From contig BNVG01000002.1 of NCBI GenBank assembly GCA_025997935.1, positions 1 to 43,660 of the forward strand: a stretch of DNA of 43,660 nt, in the 5' to 3' direction. Of the stretch, positions 1 through 6,539 are shown one piece after another (positions within the stretch are counted from its first letter, which is position 1; every line of letters begins with the position of its first letter). The notes below the pieces were generated by a model that had not been told where the DNA came from, ran no database searches, and was given only the letters and a program-made list of their open reading frames with translations. Source of the stretch: Synergistales bacterium. Lineage in GTDB: Bacteria > Synergistota > Synergistia > Synergistales > Aminobacteriaceae. Made by a program: the position numbers and the translations under genes.

Positions 1-665
1 GTGAAGTTCTCCTGAGCTATCGACAAAAGCCGCCCCTCCGCCTCGTCCGCCTCCATATACCCCGGAGAGAGAGCGCGGAGAAATACAAAAGAGCACGCGA
101 ATATCACCGCTATAAAGACAAGCGACACTAATGACAACATAATGTTCACCCTGAATAGAACGGAGTAGGCGAACGTCACCAAAACGGCGGCGCGTACAAC
201 CTCGACCGACTGCGCGGAGATGAAATTTCGGACTATGTCGACATCGGACGTGCATCTTTGTATTATGTCGCCGGTCTGTATGTTTGTATGCCACGAATAG
301 GGGAGCTTCTGGATGTGCGAAAAAAGCTCTACGCGAAGGCGCTTTATGAAGCCCTCCGCAGCCATTGAAAGAGTTTTTTGCGATACGAAACTGAAAACGC
401 CGCCCGCTACGGCCACGCCCACCACAAAAACGCCTATCAAAAAGTCGTTGGCGGCGAACGCCGCGTCTAACCTGACGCCGAAGAGCCTGAGTCCGTTCAC
501 GCTCCGCGCGCCTATAACGCTGTCGACGACAAAGCGTATCGTCCAGGGTAGCAGAAAATTGCAGAAGACCGCCGCGAGCATGGCGCATAAAGAAATAAGA
601 TAAAGAAGCCCGCTCCCGCGGGAAAGCCCCAGCAACAAGACGACGGGGCGCGTTTCTTTTTTCAT
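1..665 (-). CDS. Type-1 ABC exporter, N-terminal membrane part (partial, runs off left edge)
   Basis: The minus strand is open from an ATG at 665 to the window edge, giving about 221 residues without a stop. The protein begins MKKETRPVVLLLGLSRGSG and has several hydrophobic segments (around residues 18-45, 72-95 and 150-195). Between them is the hydrophilic helix pattern of an ABC exporter membrane domain, with an HIQKLPYSWHTNIQTGDI stretch typical of intracellular loop 1 in MsbA/multidrug half-transporters. The nucleotide-binding domain would lie beyond the edge. The ATG overlaps the stop codon of a reading frame upstream (ATGA at 662-665), so the gene probably had an upstream operon partner, of which only a C-terminal scrap remains here. 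Substrate unknown. Confidence 0.85.
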   Translation of the reverse strand, partial: MKKETRPVVLLLGLSRGSGLLYLISLCAMLAAVFCNFLLPWTIRFVVDSVIGARSVNGLRLFGVRLDAAFAANDFLIGVFVVGVAVAGGVFSFVSQKTLSMAAEGFIKRLRVELFSHIQKLPYSWHTNIQTGDIIQRCTSDVDIVRNFISAQSVEVVRAAVLVTFAYSVLFRVNIMLSLVSLVFIAVIFACSFVFLRALSPGYMEADEAEGRLLSIAQENF

Positions 666-850
666 TCGACTTCAAAGCTCCTTTTATTCAAGACCGCCGT
701 ACCCTTGATTTTACCATCTTTTGCGACGTCAAGGGCCGCTTTCGCGCGAAACAAGCCGACGCCAATTAGCGCGTCTCCTAATGGGACTTCGATGGTATAA
801 TGCTCAAAATATTGTACAATAATAAACGCAACATCATGATAAGAGGAGAT
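650..850. repeat. Direct repeat A, copy 1 (about 200 bp)
   Basis: This stretch matches 2419-2631 in the same orientation with few substitutions and a net 12-nt deletion near 785-793. It contains the ABC exporter start codon, the preserved C-terminal codons of an unidentified minus-strand gene (ending KGTAVLNKRSFEVE, stop at 662-664), and plus-strand promoter-like and ribosome-binding sequences. The deletion is in frame for the minus-strand reading frame. Copy 1 ends at AAGAGGAGAT, where it joins a nitroreductase fragment. Confidence 0.9.
793..801 (+). promoter_or_regulatory. Extended -10 promoter candidate for the YhcG-type gene
   Basis: TGGTATAAT matches an extended -10 element (TGn plus TATAAT at 796-801). 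The corresponding position in repeat copy 2 (2577-2582) precedes the toxin-antitoxin genes. No good -35 is present here because of the 12-nt deletion. An ATG overlapping this -10 opens a longer frame into the nuclease gene, which is another reason to treat the upstream extension as untranslated. Confidence 0.45.
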
Positions 851-960
851 AGCGGCGTCCTCAGGAAAACGGTGGGATTTTTTCACAATGGCCACCGCAA
901 GTTGCGGCGTTCCTCTGAAAATAACATCATGCCCTTTGTTCCATTCCGATACGACAGAAG
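849..960. repeat. Repeat B, copy 1: duplicated internal fragment of the nitroreductase gene
   Basis: These 112 bp match 3522-3633, inside the nitroreductase gene, in the same orientation with about four mismatches. The shared minus-strand peptide includes VAIVKKSHRFPEDAAI. Here the fragment has no nitroreductase context and serves as the untranslated region ahead of the YhcG-type nuclease gene. It abuts repeat A copy 1 directly, with ATAGCGGCG at the junction. Confidence 0.9.
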
Positions 961-994
961 TGAGAGCAAGCCCAAAGAATTAGGAGGTGTCATA

Positions 995-2059
995 GTGGAC
1001 GAGCATAAAAACGAGATACTGCCAATAGCATCCGACGAGAGTTCCGCGAACGTATATCAAGGTATTCGCGGAACTCTCGCGGAAGCGCGAGCAAAAGCCT
1101 ATAATGCTGTGAATTCCGCTATGGTCGAAGCATACTGGGATATTGGGCGGCAAATTGAGGACGCGGTTGGCGGTCGCGCGGAATACGGCAAAGGGTTGCT
1201 GCGGTATTTAGCCGAGCAGTTGACAGCGGAGTTTGGAAAAGGATTTGACGTGAGCAATCTACGCAATATGCGTCAGTTTTATGTGAAATTTCCAATTCGC
1301 GACACGCTGTGTCGCGAATTGAGTTGGTCACACTATAGGCTTCTTATGCGCATTGACGATGAATCGCGACGTGATTTCTATACGCGGGAGTGCGTTGAAG
1401 CCACTTGGAGTGTTCGCCAGTTGGAACGGCAGATAAATTCGTTCTTTTACGAACGACTGCTTGCTACGCAAAAGAGCGAGCGTGAGGAGGTAAAAAACGA
1501 AATCCAGACGCTTGAGCCCAAAACAGACCCGAACTATATTCTCAAAGACCCATATATTTTGGAGTTTCTTGACCTAAAAGAAAATCGAAAGTACCGCGAG
1601 GGCGACTTGGAGCAGGGCTTAATCGACCATTTGCACGACTTTTTGCTTGAACTCGGCAAGGGTTTCTCTTATGTGGCACGGCAAAAACGAATTACCATAG
1701 AGGGCGACCATTACTATGTTGACCTCGTTTTTTACAACTACATCTTGAAGTGCTTCGTGCTGATAGACCTAAAAATTGGCAAGTTGACCTATCAGGATGT
1801 TGGGCAGATAGATTTCTACGTCCGCTACTTTGAGGACAAGGTAAAACCGCAGGGCGACAATCCTACAATCGGAATTGTCCTGTGTACTGATAAAAACGAT
1901 ACAATGGCAAAATACTCCGTTCTTGCTGAAAACGAGAACCTGTTTGCCTCAAAATATATGCTCTATTTACCGACGGAAGAAGAACTAAAGCGTGAACTGG
2001 AGCGCGAGCGTGAGCTTGTTGAGCGCGAGCGGCTGTTAAACGAGGAGGGCGGCGAATGA
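995..2059 (+). CDS. YhcG-family (DUF1016) PDDEXK nuclease-domain protein
   Basis: This 354-residue protein has an N-terminal helical DUF1016 domain (AKAYNAVNSAMVEAYWDIGR, then NLRNMRQFY and ELSWSHYRLLMRI). The C-terminal half is a PD-(D/E)XK nuclease-like domain with VDLVFYN followed by VLIDLKIGKL, where D and D-x-K fit the catalytic positions. The C-terminus is a charged, Glu/Arg-rich helix. Start: the frame is open from 800, but a GTG at 995 has AGGAGG at 982-987 with 7-nt spacing, whereas the upstream 65 codons lie in duplicated, chimeric DNA. The 3' end overlaps the next start (ATGA at 2056-2059). YhcG-like proteins are often carried in defence and mobile regions; the precise role here is not known. 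Its base composition looks less GC-rich than the flanking metabolic genes. Confidence 0.85.
   Translation: MDEHKNEILPIASDESSANVYQGIRGTLAEARAKAYNAVNSAMVEAYWDIGRQIEDAVGGRAEYGKGLLRYLAEQLTAEFGKGFDVSNLRNMRQFYVKFPIRDTLCRELSWSHYRLLMRIDDESRRDFYTRECVEATWSVRQLERQINSFFYERLLATQKSEREEVKNEIQTLEPKTDPNYILKDPYILEFLDLKENRKYREGDLEQGLIDHLHDFLLELGKGFSYVARQKRITIEGDHYYVDLVFYNYILKCFVLIDLKIGKLTYQDVGQIDFYVRYFEDKVKPQGDNPTIGIVLCTDKNDTMAKYSVLAENENLFASKYMLYLPTEEELKRELERERELVERERLLNEEGGE
1036..1079. repeat. Perfect 15-bp inverted repeat inside the YhcG-type gene
   Basis: CGAGAGTTCCGCGAA at 1036-1050 is exactly complementary to TTCGCGGAACTCTCG at 1065-1079, with a 14-nt loop. It lies within coding sequence near the N-terminus, where the encoded residues look ordinary for the family. 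It would form a strong RNA hairpin about 40 nt after the start codon. Confidence 0.85.
1293..1321. repeat. Perfect 13-bp inverted repeat inside the YhcG-type gene
   Basis: CAATTCGCGACAC at 1293-1305 and GTGTCGCGAATTG at 1309-1321 form a perfect hairpin with a 3-nt loop. The coded peptide (PIRDTLCRELSW) is ordinary DUF1016 sequence, so the palindrome sits in a conserved coding stretch rather than in inserted DNA. Confidence 0.85.
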
Positions 2060-2229
2060 CCACAACAAAATCTTCTCGAATATTGGAAATAATCGCCAAG
2101 GAAACGGGCGGCAAAATGGAAAATCGAATAGCGGCAATGATACCGGTTCTAAACGAAAAACAACTGCGGCGGTTTCTCGCAAGTGAAGCAAAAGAATATG
2201 GTAGGGGCGGAATATCTGTGGTGCTTTGA
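2056..2229 (+). pseudogene. ISAzo13-type transposase, N-terminal stub
   Basis: A 57-codon frame starts at the ATG overlapping the nuclease stop. Residues 21 onward (MENRIAAMIPVLNEK, then FLASEAKEYGRGGIS) resemble the N-terminus of ISAzo13-family transposases, in which a conserved LNEKQ...ASEA...G.GGI segment precedes a helix-turn-helix. The frame stops right after GGISVVL, so the helix-turn-helix and catalytic domain (several hundred residues) are missing. The first 20 residues are not recognisable. No terminal inverted repeats of a complete element were seen. This is a decayed remnant; it may or may not be translated. Confidence 0.65.
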
Positions 2230-2438
2230 AGATGTATGAAGGCACACCGGACGAAATCACACTTTCGGTTAATCTCAACTCAAAATTTCTGCTCGGTCCC
2301 GAAGGATCGCATCTCAATATATCAGGCATATCGGGACTTGCGTCCAAAACTTCATACGCTATGTTTCTAATGAAAGCCATACAAGACCAGTATTTGCAAC
2401 GCTCCGATGCGGACGACAGCGTTTCTTTTTTCATTTGA
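2226..2438 (+). pseudogene. HerA/DUF87-like ATPase, internal fragment with P-loop
   Basis: The 70-codon fragment contains LLGPEGSHLNISGISGLASK followed by TSYAMFLMKAIQD. The G-I-S-G-L-A-S-K-T-S core fits a P-loop variant found in HerA-like/DUF87 ATP-binding proteins. There is no proper N-terminal domain, and the frame ends after DDSVSFFI exactly where repeat A copy 2 begins. The next strand of the ATPase core is therefore cut off. It follows the transposase stub directly, so the whole stretch looks like a fusion of gene fragments. Family assignment rests on remembered motif similarity only. Confidence 0.5.
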
Positions 2439-2631
2439 CCTCAAAGCTCCTTTTATTCAAGACCGCCGTACCCTTGATTTTACCATCTTTTGCGACGTCA
2501 AGGGCCGCTTTCGCGCGAAACAAGCTGACGCCAATTAGCGCGCCTCCTGATTGGACTTTGCGGTATTTTTGTAAGGTATAATGCTCAAAATATTGTACAA
2601 TAATAAGCGCAACATCATGATAAGAGGAGAT
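2419..2631. repeat. Direct repeat A, copy 2 (about 213 bp)
   Basis: It matches 650-850 in the same orientation. At its left end, GCGTTTCTTTTTTCATT is shared by the ATPase fragment and the ABC exporter start, suggesting recombination at short homology. At its right end it supplies the promoter region and ribosome-binding site (AAGAGGAGAT) of the YefM/YoeB pair. On the minus strand it encodes a scrap ending KGTAVLNKRSFEVK and a stop, 12 nt longer than in copy 1 but in the same frame. Confidence 0.9.
2551..2582 (+). promoter_or_regulatory. Promoter candidate for the YefM/YoeB operon
   Basis: TATAAT at 2577-2582 is a consensus -10. TTGGAC at 2551-2556 could be the -35, but the 20-nt spacing is long. 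An antitoxin start with a good ribosome-binding site follows 56 nt downstream. Autoregulation by the antitoxin complex is usual for this family; I see no clear operator palindrome. Confidence 0.5.
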
Positions 2632-2637
2632 GATTTT

Positions 2638-2886
2638 ATGTTGGCTGTAAATTATTCAACCATACGCAACAATCTTAAAAACTACTGCGATAAAGTCACG
2701 GACGAATACGAAACCGTTATTATCACTCGTAAAGACGAAAAAAACGTTGTCTTAATCAGTCTTGATGAATATAACGCTATGGCGAAGGCCGTAAAAAACA
2801 CCGCTTATTTAGCTATGATCGATAAATCGATGGCACAACTTGCCAGAGGCGAGGGGAAAGTACACGAACTGATTGAGGTTGACTGA
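2638..2886 (+). CDS. Type II antitoxin, Phd/YefM family
   Basis: This 82-residue protein begins MLAVNYSTIRNNLKNYCDKV and continues with VIITRKDEKNVVLISLDEYN, the typical Phd/YefM N-terminal DNA-binding fold. The acidic C-terminus would bind and neutralise the toxin. Start: ATG at 2638 with GGAG at 2626-2629 (8-nt spacing). A longer frame from 2581 overlaps the -10 box and is rejected. The stop codon overlaps the toxin ATG by one base (TGATG), as in many translationally coupled toxin-antitoxin operons. It probably represses its own promoter, which is inferred from the family. Confidence 0.88.
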   Translation: MLAVNYSTIRNNLKNYCDKVTDEYETVIITRKDEKNVVLISLDEYNAMAKAVKNTAYLAMIDKSMAQLARGEGKVHELIEVD

Positions 2887-3146
2887 TGACAAAAATATGG
2901 TCAGACGACGCTTGGGACGCTTATTTGACTTGGCAGGGTGAGGATAAAAAAACGCTGAAACGCATAAACGAGCTGATTAAAGATATTGAAACAAACGGCG
3001 TAGCTACGGGTATTGGGAAACCGGAGCGTCTGAAGTATCGCGACGCATGGAGCAGGAGAATTGACCATGCGAACCGGCTTCTTTATGACGTGGACGCTGG
3101 CGGGAATTTGTTGATTATCGCTTGCCGTGGACATTATGATGAATAG
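2886..3146 (+). CDS. yoeB: Type II toxin, Txe/YoeB-family mRNA interferase
   Basis: This 86-residue protein has the hallmarks of YoeB/Txe ribosome-dependent endoribonucleases: WSDDAWDAYLTWQGEDKKTL, then IGKPERLK, WSRRIDHANRLLYDV and a C-terminal CRGHYDE. The Glu of KPERLK, the Arg of WSRRI and the C-terminal His-Tyr fit the catalytic positions of the family. Length is normal and no lesions are visible, so the pair looks functional. It is coupled to the antitoxin by a one-base overlap. Unlike the toxin loci at 21.8-22.4 kb, this one is intact. Confidence 0.9.
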   Translation: MTKIWSDDAWDAYLTWQGEDKKTLKRINELIKDIETNGVATGIGKPERLKYRDAWSRRIDHANRLLYDVDAGGNLLIIACRGHYDE

Positions 3147-3224
3147 AGGGTTAATTAAACCATTGTTCAATCGATCCAAACAAAAAGCGATACGCTTTCG
3201 CGCGGCGTGAGAAAATGAGCCGGT

Positions 3225-3266
3225 AAATAAAAAATCGGCCTGCACAATAGAGCCGCTGTGAGGCCG
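3225..3266 (-). terminator. Intrinsic terminator of the nitroreductase transcript
   Basis: Read on the minus strand, CGGCCT-CACA pairs with TGTG-c-AGGCCG (plus-strand arms 3236-3246 and 3257-3266, one bulged base), followed by ATTTTTTATT. It lies 36 nt past the nitroreductase stop. A second small minus-strand hairpin followed by T-rich sequence lies at 3184-3198. The 3147-3301 gap holds nothing else that I can identify. Confidence 0.8.
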
Positions 3267-3301
3267 TCCGTGTTTGGGTGCGTTCCTCCCTCAATTTAAC
3301 C

Positions 3302-4105
3302 TCAGATAAATGACACGGCTGTTTTTTTGCGCGGCGGCAATAAATGGGCGGAGTTTATATCGGGGTATCCGAACATCTGAGCGCCGACTATATATTCGTC
3401 CTCCTCGACTTCTAAAGAGTCGCGTACCGCTGAGCCGTTCCGCGCGGCCATTGTGAAGATTCCTCCCCAACAGCACCCCACACCGTTAGCGTGAGCCGCA
3501 AGTTCAAAGTACGTCAGGGCAATAGCGGCGTCCTCAGGAAAACGGTGGGATTTTTTCACAATGGCCACCGCAAGTTGCGGCGCTCCTCTGAAAATAACAT
3601 CATGCCCTTTGCCCCATTCCGATACGACAAAAGCGTACATCTGGGGGTTTATGGTTGTGGATGTAGTTTTCCTAAACGCGTCCGCAACTAAATCACCTAT
3701 CTTCAGCGTCTTCTCTCGCGTCATGGACACGACCCATCGCACAGGTTGTCCGTTAGACGCGGAAGGAGAGTAGCGAACGGTTTCCAAGATACGCGTGACG
3801 AGGTTGGCGTCCACAGGTTCTTTCTTATAGCGCCTTATGCTTCTGCGGGAGCGCAAAAACATTTCCGCAACTAATGAATCAGGCAATATGGAATTATCCA
3901 CAGCTACGCGGTCTTCCTGAAAATCGAGATAACAACAACTGTTGGGACAGAAAGAGACACACTGCCCGCACTTTATACATTCGGCTTCACGCGCGCCGTC
4001 GCTATAGGGAACACCGTCTGAGCCTATTTGTATTATTCCCATTATACAGATATTAGAGCACAGGCCGCACTTGACGCAGTTTTTGTCTACGGTAAACATG
4101 GACAT
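3302..4105 (-). CDS. Nitroreductase-family flavoprotein with N-terminal 2[4Fe-4S] ferredoxin domain
   Basis: This 267-residue fusion has two CxxCxxCxxxC-type clusters in the first 60 residues (CVKCGLCSNIC and CIKCGQCVSFC), predicting two [4Fe-4S] clusters. A nitroreductase fold follows (RSRRSIRRYKKEPVD, YSPSASNGQPVRW and a C-terminal GCCWGGIF region). Such fusions probably pass ferredoxin electrons to FMN and then to an unidentified acceptor. Start: ATG at 4105 with TTAGGAG upstream; an in-frame TTG at 4129 is less likely. A divergent DinB-like gene lies across an AT-rich 235-bp spacer. A 112-bp internal piece of this gene is duplicated at 849-960. A terminator follows at 3225-3266. Confidence 0.88.
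   Translation of the reverse strand: MSMFTVDKNCVKCGLCSNICIMGIIQIGSDGVPYSDGAREAECIKCGQCVSFCPNSCCYLDFQEDRVAVDNSILPDSLVAEMFLRSRRSIRRYKKEPVDANLVTRILETVRYSPSASNGQPVRWVVSMTREKTLKIGDLVADAFRKTTSTTINPQMYAFVVSEWGKGHDVIFRGAPQLAVAIVKKSHRFPEDAAIALTYFELAAHANGVGCCWGGIFTMAARNGSAVRDSLEVEEDEYIVGAQMFGYPDINSAHLLPPRKKTAVSFI
3522..3633. repeat. Repeat B, copy 2 (source copy within the nitroreductase gene)
   Basis: This segment of the intact nitroreductase coding region matches 849-960 with about four differences over 112 bp. Being embedded in an uninterrupted gene, it is presumably the parent of the duplicated fragment. Confidence 0.88.
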
Positions 4106-4186
4106 ATTTCTTGTCACTCCTAAAAACAATATTTTTTGTAAATTACATTACCGAACTATAATTAAGCATAACACATAGGGAATAGG

Positions 4187-4212
4187 TATTAAATTATAGA
4201 TATTAAATTATA
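4187..4212. repeat. Tandem AT-rich direct repeat in the nitroreductase/DinB-like intergenic region
   Basis: TATTAAATTATA occurs twice, at 4187-4198 and 4201-4212, separated by GA. Read on the minus strand, each copy contains TATAAT, so the repeat may hold overlapping -10 elements for the nitroreductase gene or a regulator-binding array. The rest of 4106-4340 is AT-rich without other features apart from the plus-strand -10 listed separately. Confidence 0.6.
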
Positions 4213-4288
4213 CTTGAAGGCAACTTAATATAAAACAAAGCGCTCCCTAATGAGAGTAAAAAAGAGATCGCGCCGGATTATTTGAATA

Positions 4289-4297
4289 TGCTATAGT
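4289..4297 (+). promoter_or_regulatory. Extended -10 promoter candidate for the DinB-like gene
   Basis: TGCTATAGT (extended -10, hexamer at 4292-4297) lies 44 bp before the start codon. No convincing -35 is seen, which is tolerable for extended -10 promoters. Confidence 0.4.
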
Positions 4298-4340
4298 GTG
4301 TTCAACTGGGGTTTTGATTTTGAAAAGGAGGAAACGGCTG

Positions 4341-4823
4341 ATGAAAGGCATTATTGAGGAGCTACGAAAGAACTACGAAAGGGGATTCGGTTTTTTGTTT
4401 CAGCAGATTGAAGAGGCGTCGGACGACGTGTGGAAGACGCGAACCGGACAGTGTTCCTATTGGCAGCATATCTATCACGCGTTCGTCTGCGTCGATTTCT
4501 TCACGCTTCCCGCGGGCGCGGACTTAGATCCCGGCCCTGGCACGATGAAGGTCGCTATGTTCGAGGAACTGCCGGAGTCGGGAAATTCTCTCTCCAAAGA
4601 CGCCGTCCGCGAGTTCGGGAAGCGAAAGAAGGCGCAGGCGGACGCTTGGCTCAACGGCTTGAACGATGAAGACCTTCCCAAGAAACACGAAGGAGGCTCC
4701 GCAAGGAGAAAGGTGGATGTGACCAACGGGATGATGATGTCCAACCTGATAGCGCACAACTTTTATCACGTCGGTTGCAACGACACCACACTGCGCGAGA
4801 ACGGACGTTCCGGGGTCTATTAG
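4341..4823 (+). CDS. DinB-superfamily protein
   Basis: This 160-residue predicted four-helix protein has His-bearing segments characteristic of DinB-like metal-binding proteins: WQHIYHAFVCVDFF near residues 40-53 and LIAHNFYHVGC near 137-147. Superfamily members include bacillithiol- or mycothiol-dependent transferases and many proteins of unknown function; no substrate can be given here. Start: ATG at 4341 with AGGAGG at 4326-4331 (9-nt spacing); an upstream in-frame extension from 4296 has no ribosome-binding site. It is transcribed divergently from the nitroreductase gene. Confidence 0.75.
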   Translation: MKGIIEELRKNYERGFGFLFQQIEEASDDVWKTRTGQCSYWQHIYHAFVCVDFFTLPAGADLDPGPGTMKVAMFEELPESGNSLSKDAVREFGKRKKAQADAWLNGLNDEDLPKKHEGGSARRKVDVTNGMMMSNLIAHNFYHVGCNDTTLRENGRSGVY

Positions 4824-4884
4824 AGCCAAGAAAGAAAGGTGATTGGGCTAATCCGCTCGTTCCATCACAAATAACAATACACTT

Positions 4885-5748
4885 ATGAAAATATATAAAT
4901 CATTTTCCCTGCTCTTCGTCATAATAGCGTTATGCGCGGCTCGCCCGGCTCAGGGGGTCGAACGTATCCTTTCGCTCGCGCCCGCCGCGACGGAGATATT
5001 GTTCGACCTGGGGCTCGGGGATAAGGTCGTCGGCGTCACGGAATATTGCAACTGGCCCCCTGAGGCTAAGCGGAAGACCAACATCGGCGAGATGATGAGC
5101 GTGAACATGGAGGTAATAGCCTCATTGAAGCCCGACATCGCGATACTCTCCAACATGAACGAGCACTTGAGAGGACAGATAGAGGCGTTTGGAATCGCTG
5201 TGGCTATTGTATATCAGGACGACTTCGCGCAGATATGCGACTCAATACTGAGGGTAGGCGAGGCCTGCGGCATAGCTGACGCCGCGCGTATCAGAGTTGA
5301 TGAGCTACGAAAAGAGGCGTCCGATTTGTCCGCGAAAGGCAAAAGCGACGCTCGTATTTTGATAGTGGTGGGCAGAGATCCCGACGAGTCTTTCAAGGCC
5401 GTCTATGTCGCAGGGCCGCTGTCGTTTTACGGGAATCTGCTCGCCGAAATCGGAGCGGCGAACGCCTTCACGGGGAACGTCCCTTACGCCAATATATCAA
5501 GAGAAGGTTTGATAAGAATAGACCCGGATATTATTATTGAGCTTGTCGGCGAACACGGCATGGAGAACGCGGACAATGGCCTGATACTCGCCCAGTGGGG
5601 CAAATTGACGGACGTGAGGGCCGCGCGTGAGGGTCGCGTCGCCTTAATTCGCGGCGACTTTACGTTCAGGGCCGGGCCGAGATACCCTAAGATATTGAAA
5701 GCGTTCCGGGAGATAATCTATGAGGGAGTCAGGGAGATAAACGAGTGA
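4885..5748 (+). CDS. btuF: Corrinoid ABC importer, periplasmic binding protein (BtuF-like)
   Basis: This 287-residue protein has an N-terminal signal peptide (hydrophobic core about residues 7-20, likely cleavage after AQG). A class III periplasmic binding fold of the BtuF/FhuD type follows, with ILSLAPAATEILFDLGLGDK, VGVTEYCNWPPEAK and SLKPDIAI. The pattern favours cobalamin/corrinoid over iron-siderophore substrates. That fits the neighbouring cobalamin riboswitch and B12-dependent mutase but is not proof. No good ribosome-binding site precedes the ATG. Its stop overlaps the start of the ATPase gene. Confidence 0.82.
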   Translation: MKIYKSFSLLFVIIALCAARPAQGVERILSLAPAATEILFDLGLGDKVVGVTEYCNWPPEAKRKTNIGEMMSVNMEVIASLKPDIAILSNMNEHLRGQIEAFGIAVAIVYQDDFAQICDSILRVGEACGIADAARIRVDELRKEASDLSAKGKSDARILIVVGRDPDESFKAVYVAGPLSFYGNLLAEIGAANAFTGNVPYANISREGLIRIDPDIIIELVGEHGMENADNGLILAQWGKLTDVRAAREGRVALIRGDFTFRAGPRYPKILKAFREIIYEGVREINE

Positions 5749-6539
5749 ACCAAACCGCAGGCGGCGTAACAATATCGGGGTTGTCTCTCGCGATAGGCGG
5801 CGTAACGATTCTGAGCGGCATATCGTTCGGCGTCGCGCCGGGGGAGATTCTCTATGTAATCGGCAGAAACGGCGCGGGCAAGAGCACGTTATTCAAGTGC
5901 ATAGTCGGCGTCGCGCGAGGGTTTTCGGGGAGTATAACAATTTCCGGCGTCGACTCGCGCTCTCTTCGGGCAAGAGACAGGGCGCGGCTCGTGGCCTACG
6001 TGCCGCAGAGCTCGCCGGGCGACGTGCCGTACACTGTGGGCGAATTTTTAAGGATGTCGCGCTACCCTTGGCGCGGCGTGTCGTCTGAGGCGGAAGACAG
6101 ACGGGCCGTGAACGAAGCTATGGAGCTGACCGGAACGACGGAGCTTTCGGAGCGCAAAATGTCGAGCCTCTCGGGAGGGGAGAAGCAGAAGACAATGATA
6201 GCGTCGGCAATGGCGCAGGGGGCGAGCGTGATACTTATGGACGAGCCTACGACATATCTGGACTACGCGCATCAGGTGGAGACTATGGAAGTGGTGGCGC
6301 GCGTCAACGAAGAGCGCGGCGTCACGATGATGATAGTCACTCACGACGTAAATCTGGCGATGGGCTCTTCCGGCGTCGTAGTCGCGCTGGCGGACGGCCG
6401 CCTTTTATGGACAGGCGAGCCGCGCGGCCTCATGGAACCCGGACGGCTTGACGAAATATACGGAGTGCCGTTTCGGCAGTACCGCTCGGATAACCCAGGG
6501 GATTGCCCTATACTCGCGCCGGAAAGAGCGTCGTTATGA
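5745..6539 (+). CDS. btuD: Corrinoid ABC importer, ATPase subunit (BtuD/FecE-like)
   Basis: This 264-residue ABC ATPase has Walker A GRNGAGKST, Q-loop VAYVPQSS, signature LSGGEKQK, Walker B VILMDEPTTYLD and the switch His in IVTHDVN. It is of the FecCD-partner class. It starts with GTG, overlapping the btuF stop by 4 nt, and ends overlapping the permease ATG (ATGA), so btuF-btuD-btuC should be translationally coupled. It would energise corrinoid uptake from the cytoplasmic face. Confidence 0.88.
   Translation: MNQTAGGVTISGLSLAIGGVTILSGISFGVAPGEILYVIGRNGAGKSTLFKCIVGVARGFSGSITISGVDSRSLRARDRARLVAYVPQSSPGDVPYTVGEFLRMSRYPWRGVSSEAEDRRAVNEAMELTGTTELSERKMSSLSGGEKQKTMIASAMAQGASVILMDEPTTYLDYAHQVETMEVVARVNEERGVTMMIVTHDVNLAMGSSGVVVALADGRLLWTGEPRGLMEPGRLDEIYGVPFRQYRSDNPGDCPILAPERASL

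Noticed and set aside
313..603. Plus-strand open frame of 96 codons
   Set aside because: It lies antisense to the well-supported ABC exporter membrane domain and has no recognisable features.
662..895. 77-codon minus-strand frame with nitroreductase-like start and unknown C-terminus
   Set aside because: It is a chance fusion of two repeat pieces; the first 15 residues are antisense to the duplicated leader and no ribosome-binding site was seen.
800..994. 65-codon N-terminal extension of the YhcG-type gene
   Set aside because: It lies in duplicated chimeric DNA, its ATG overlaps a -10 box, and a GTG at 995 has an ideal ribosome-binding site.
2036..2434. Minus-strand frame of 132 codons beginning MKKET like the exporter
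   Set aside because: It shares only the repeat-derived start; the rest is antisense to the transposase and ATPase fragments.
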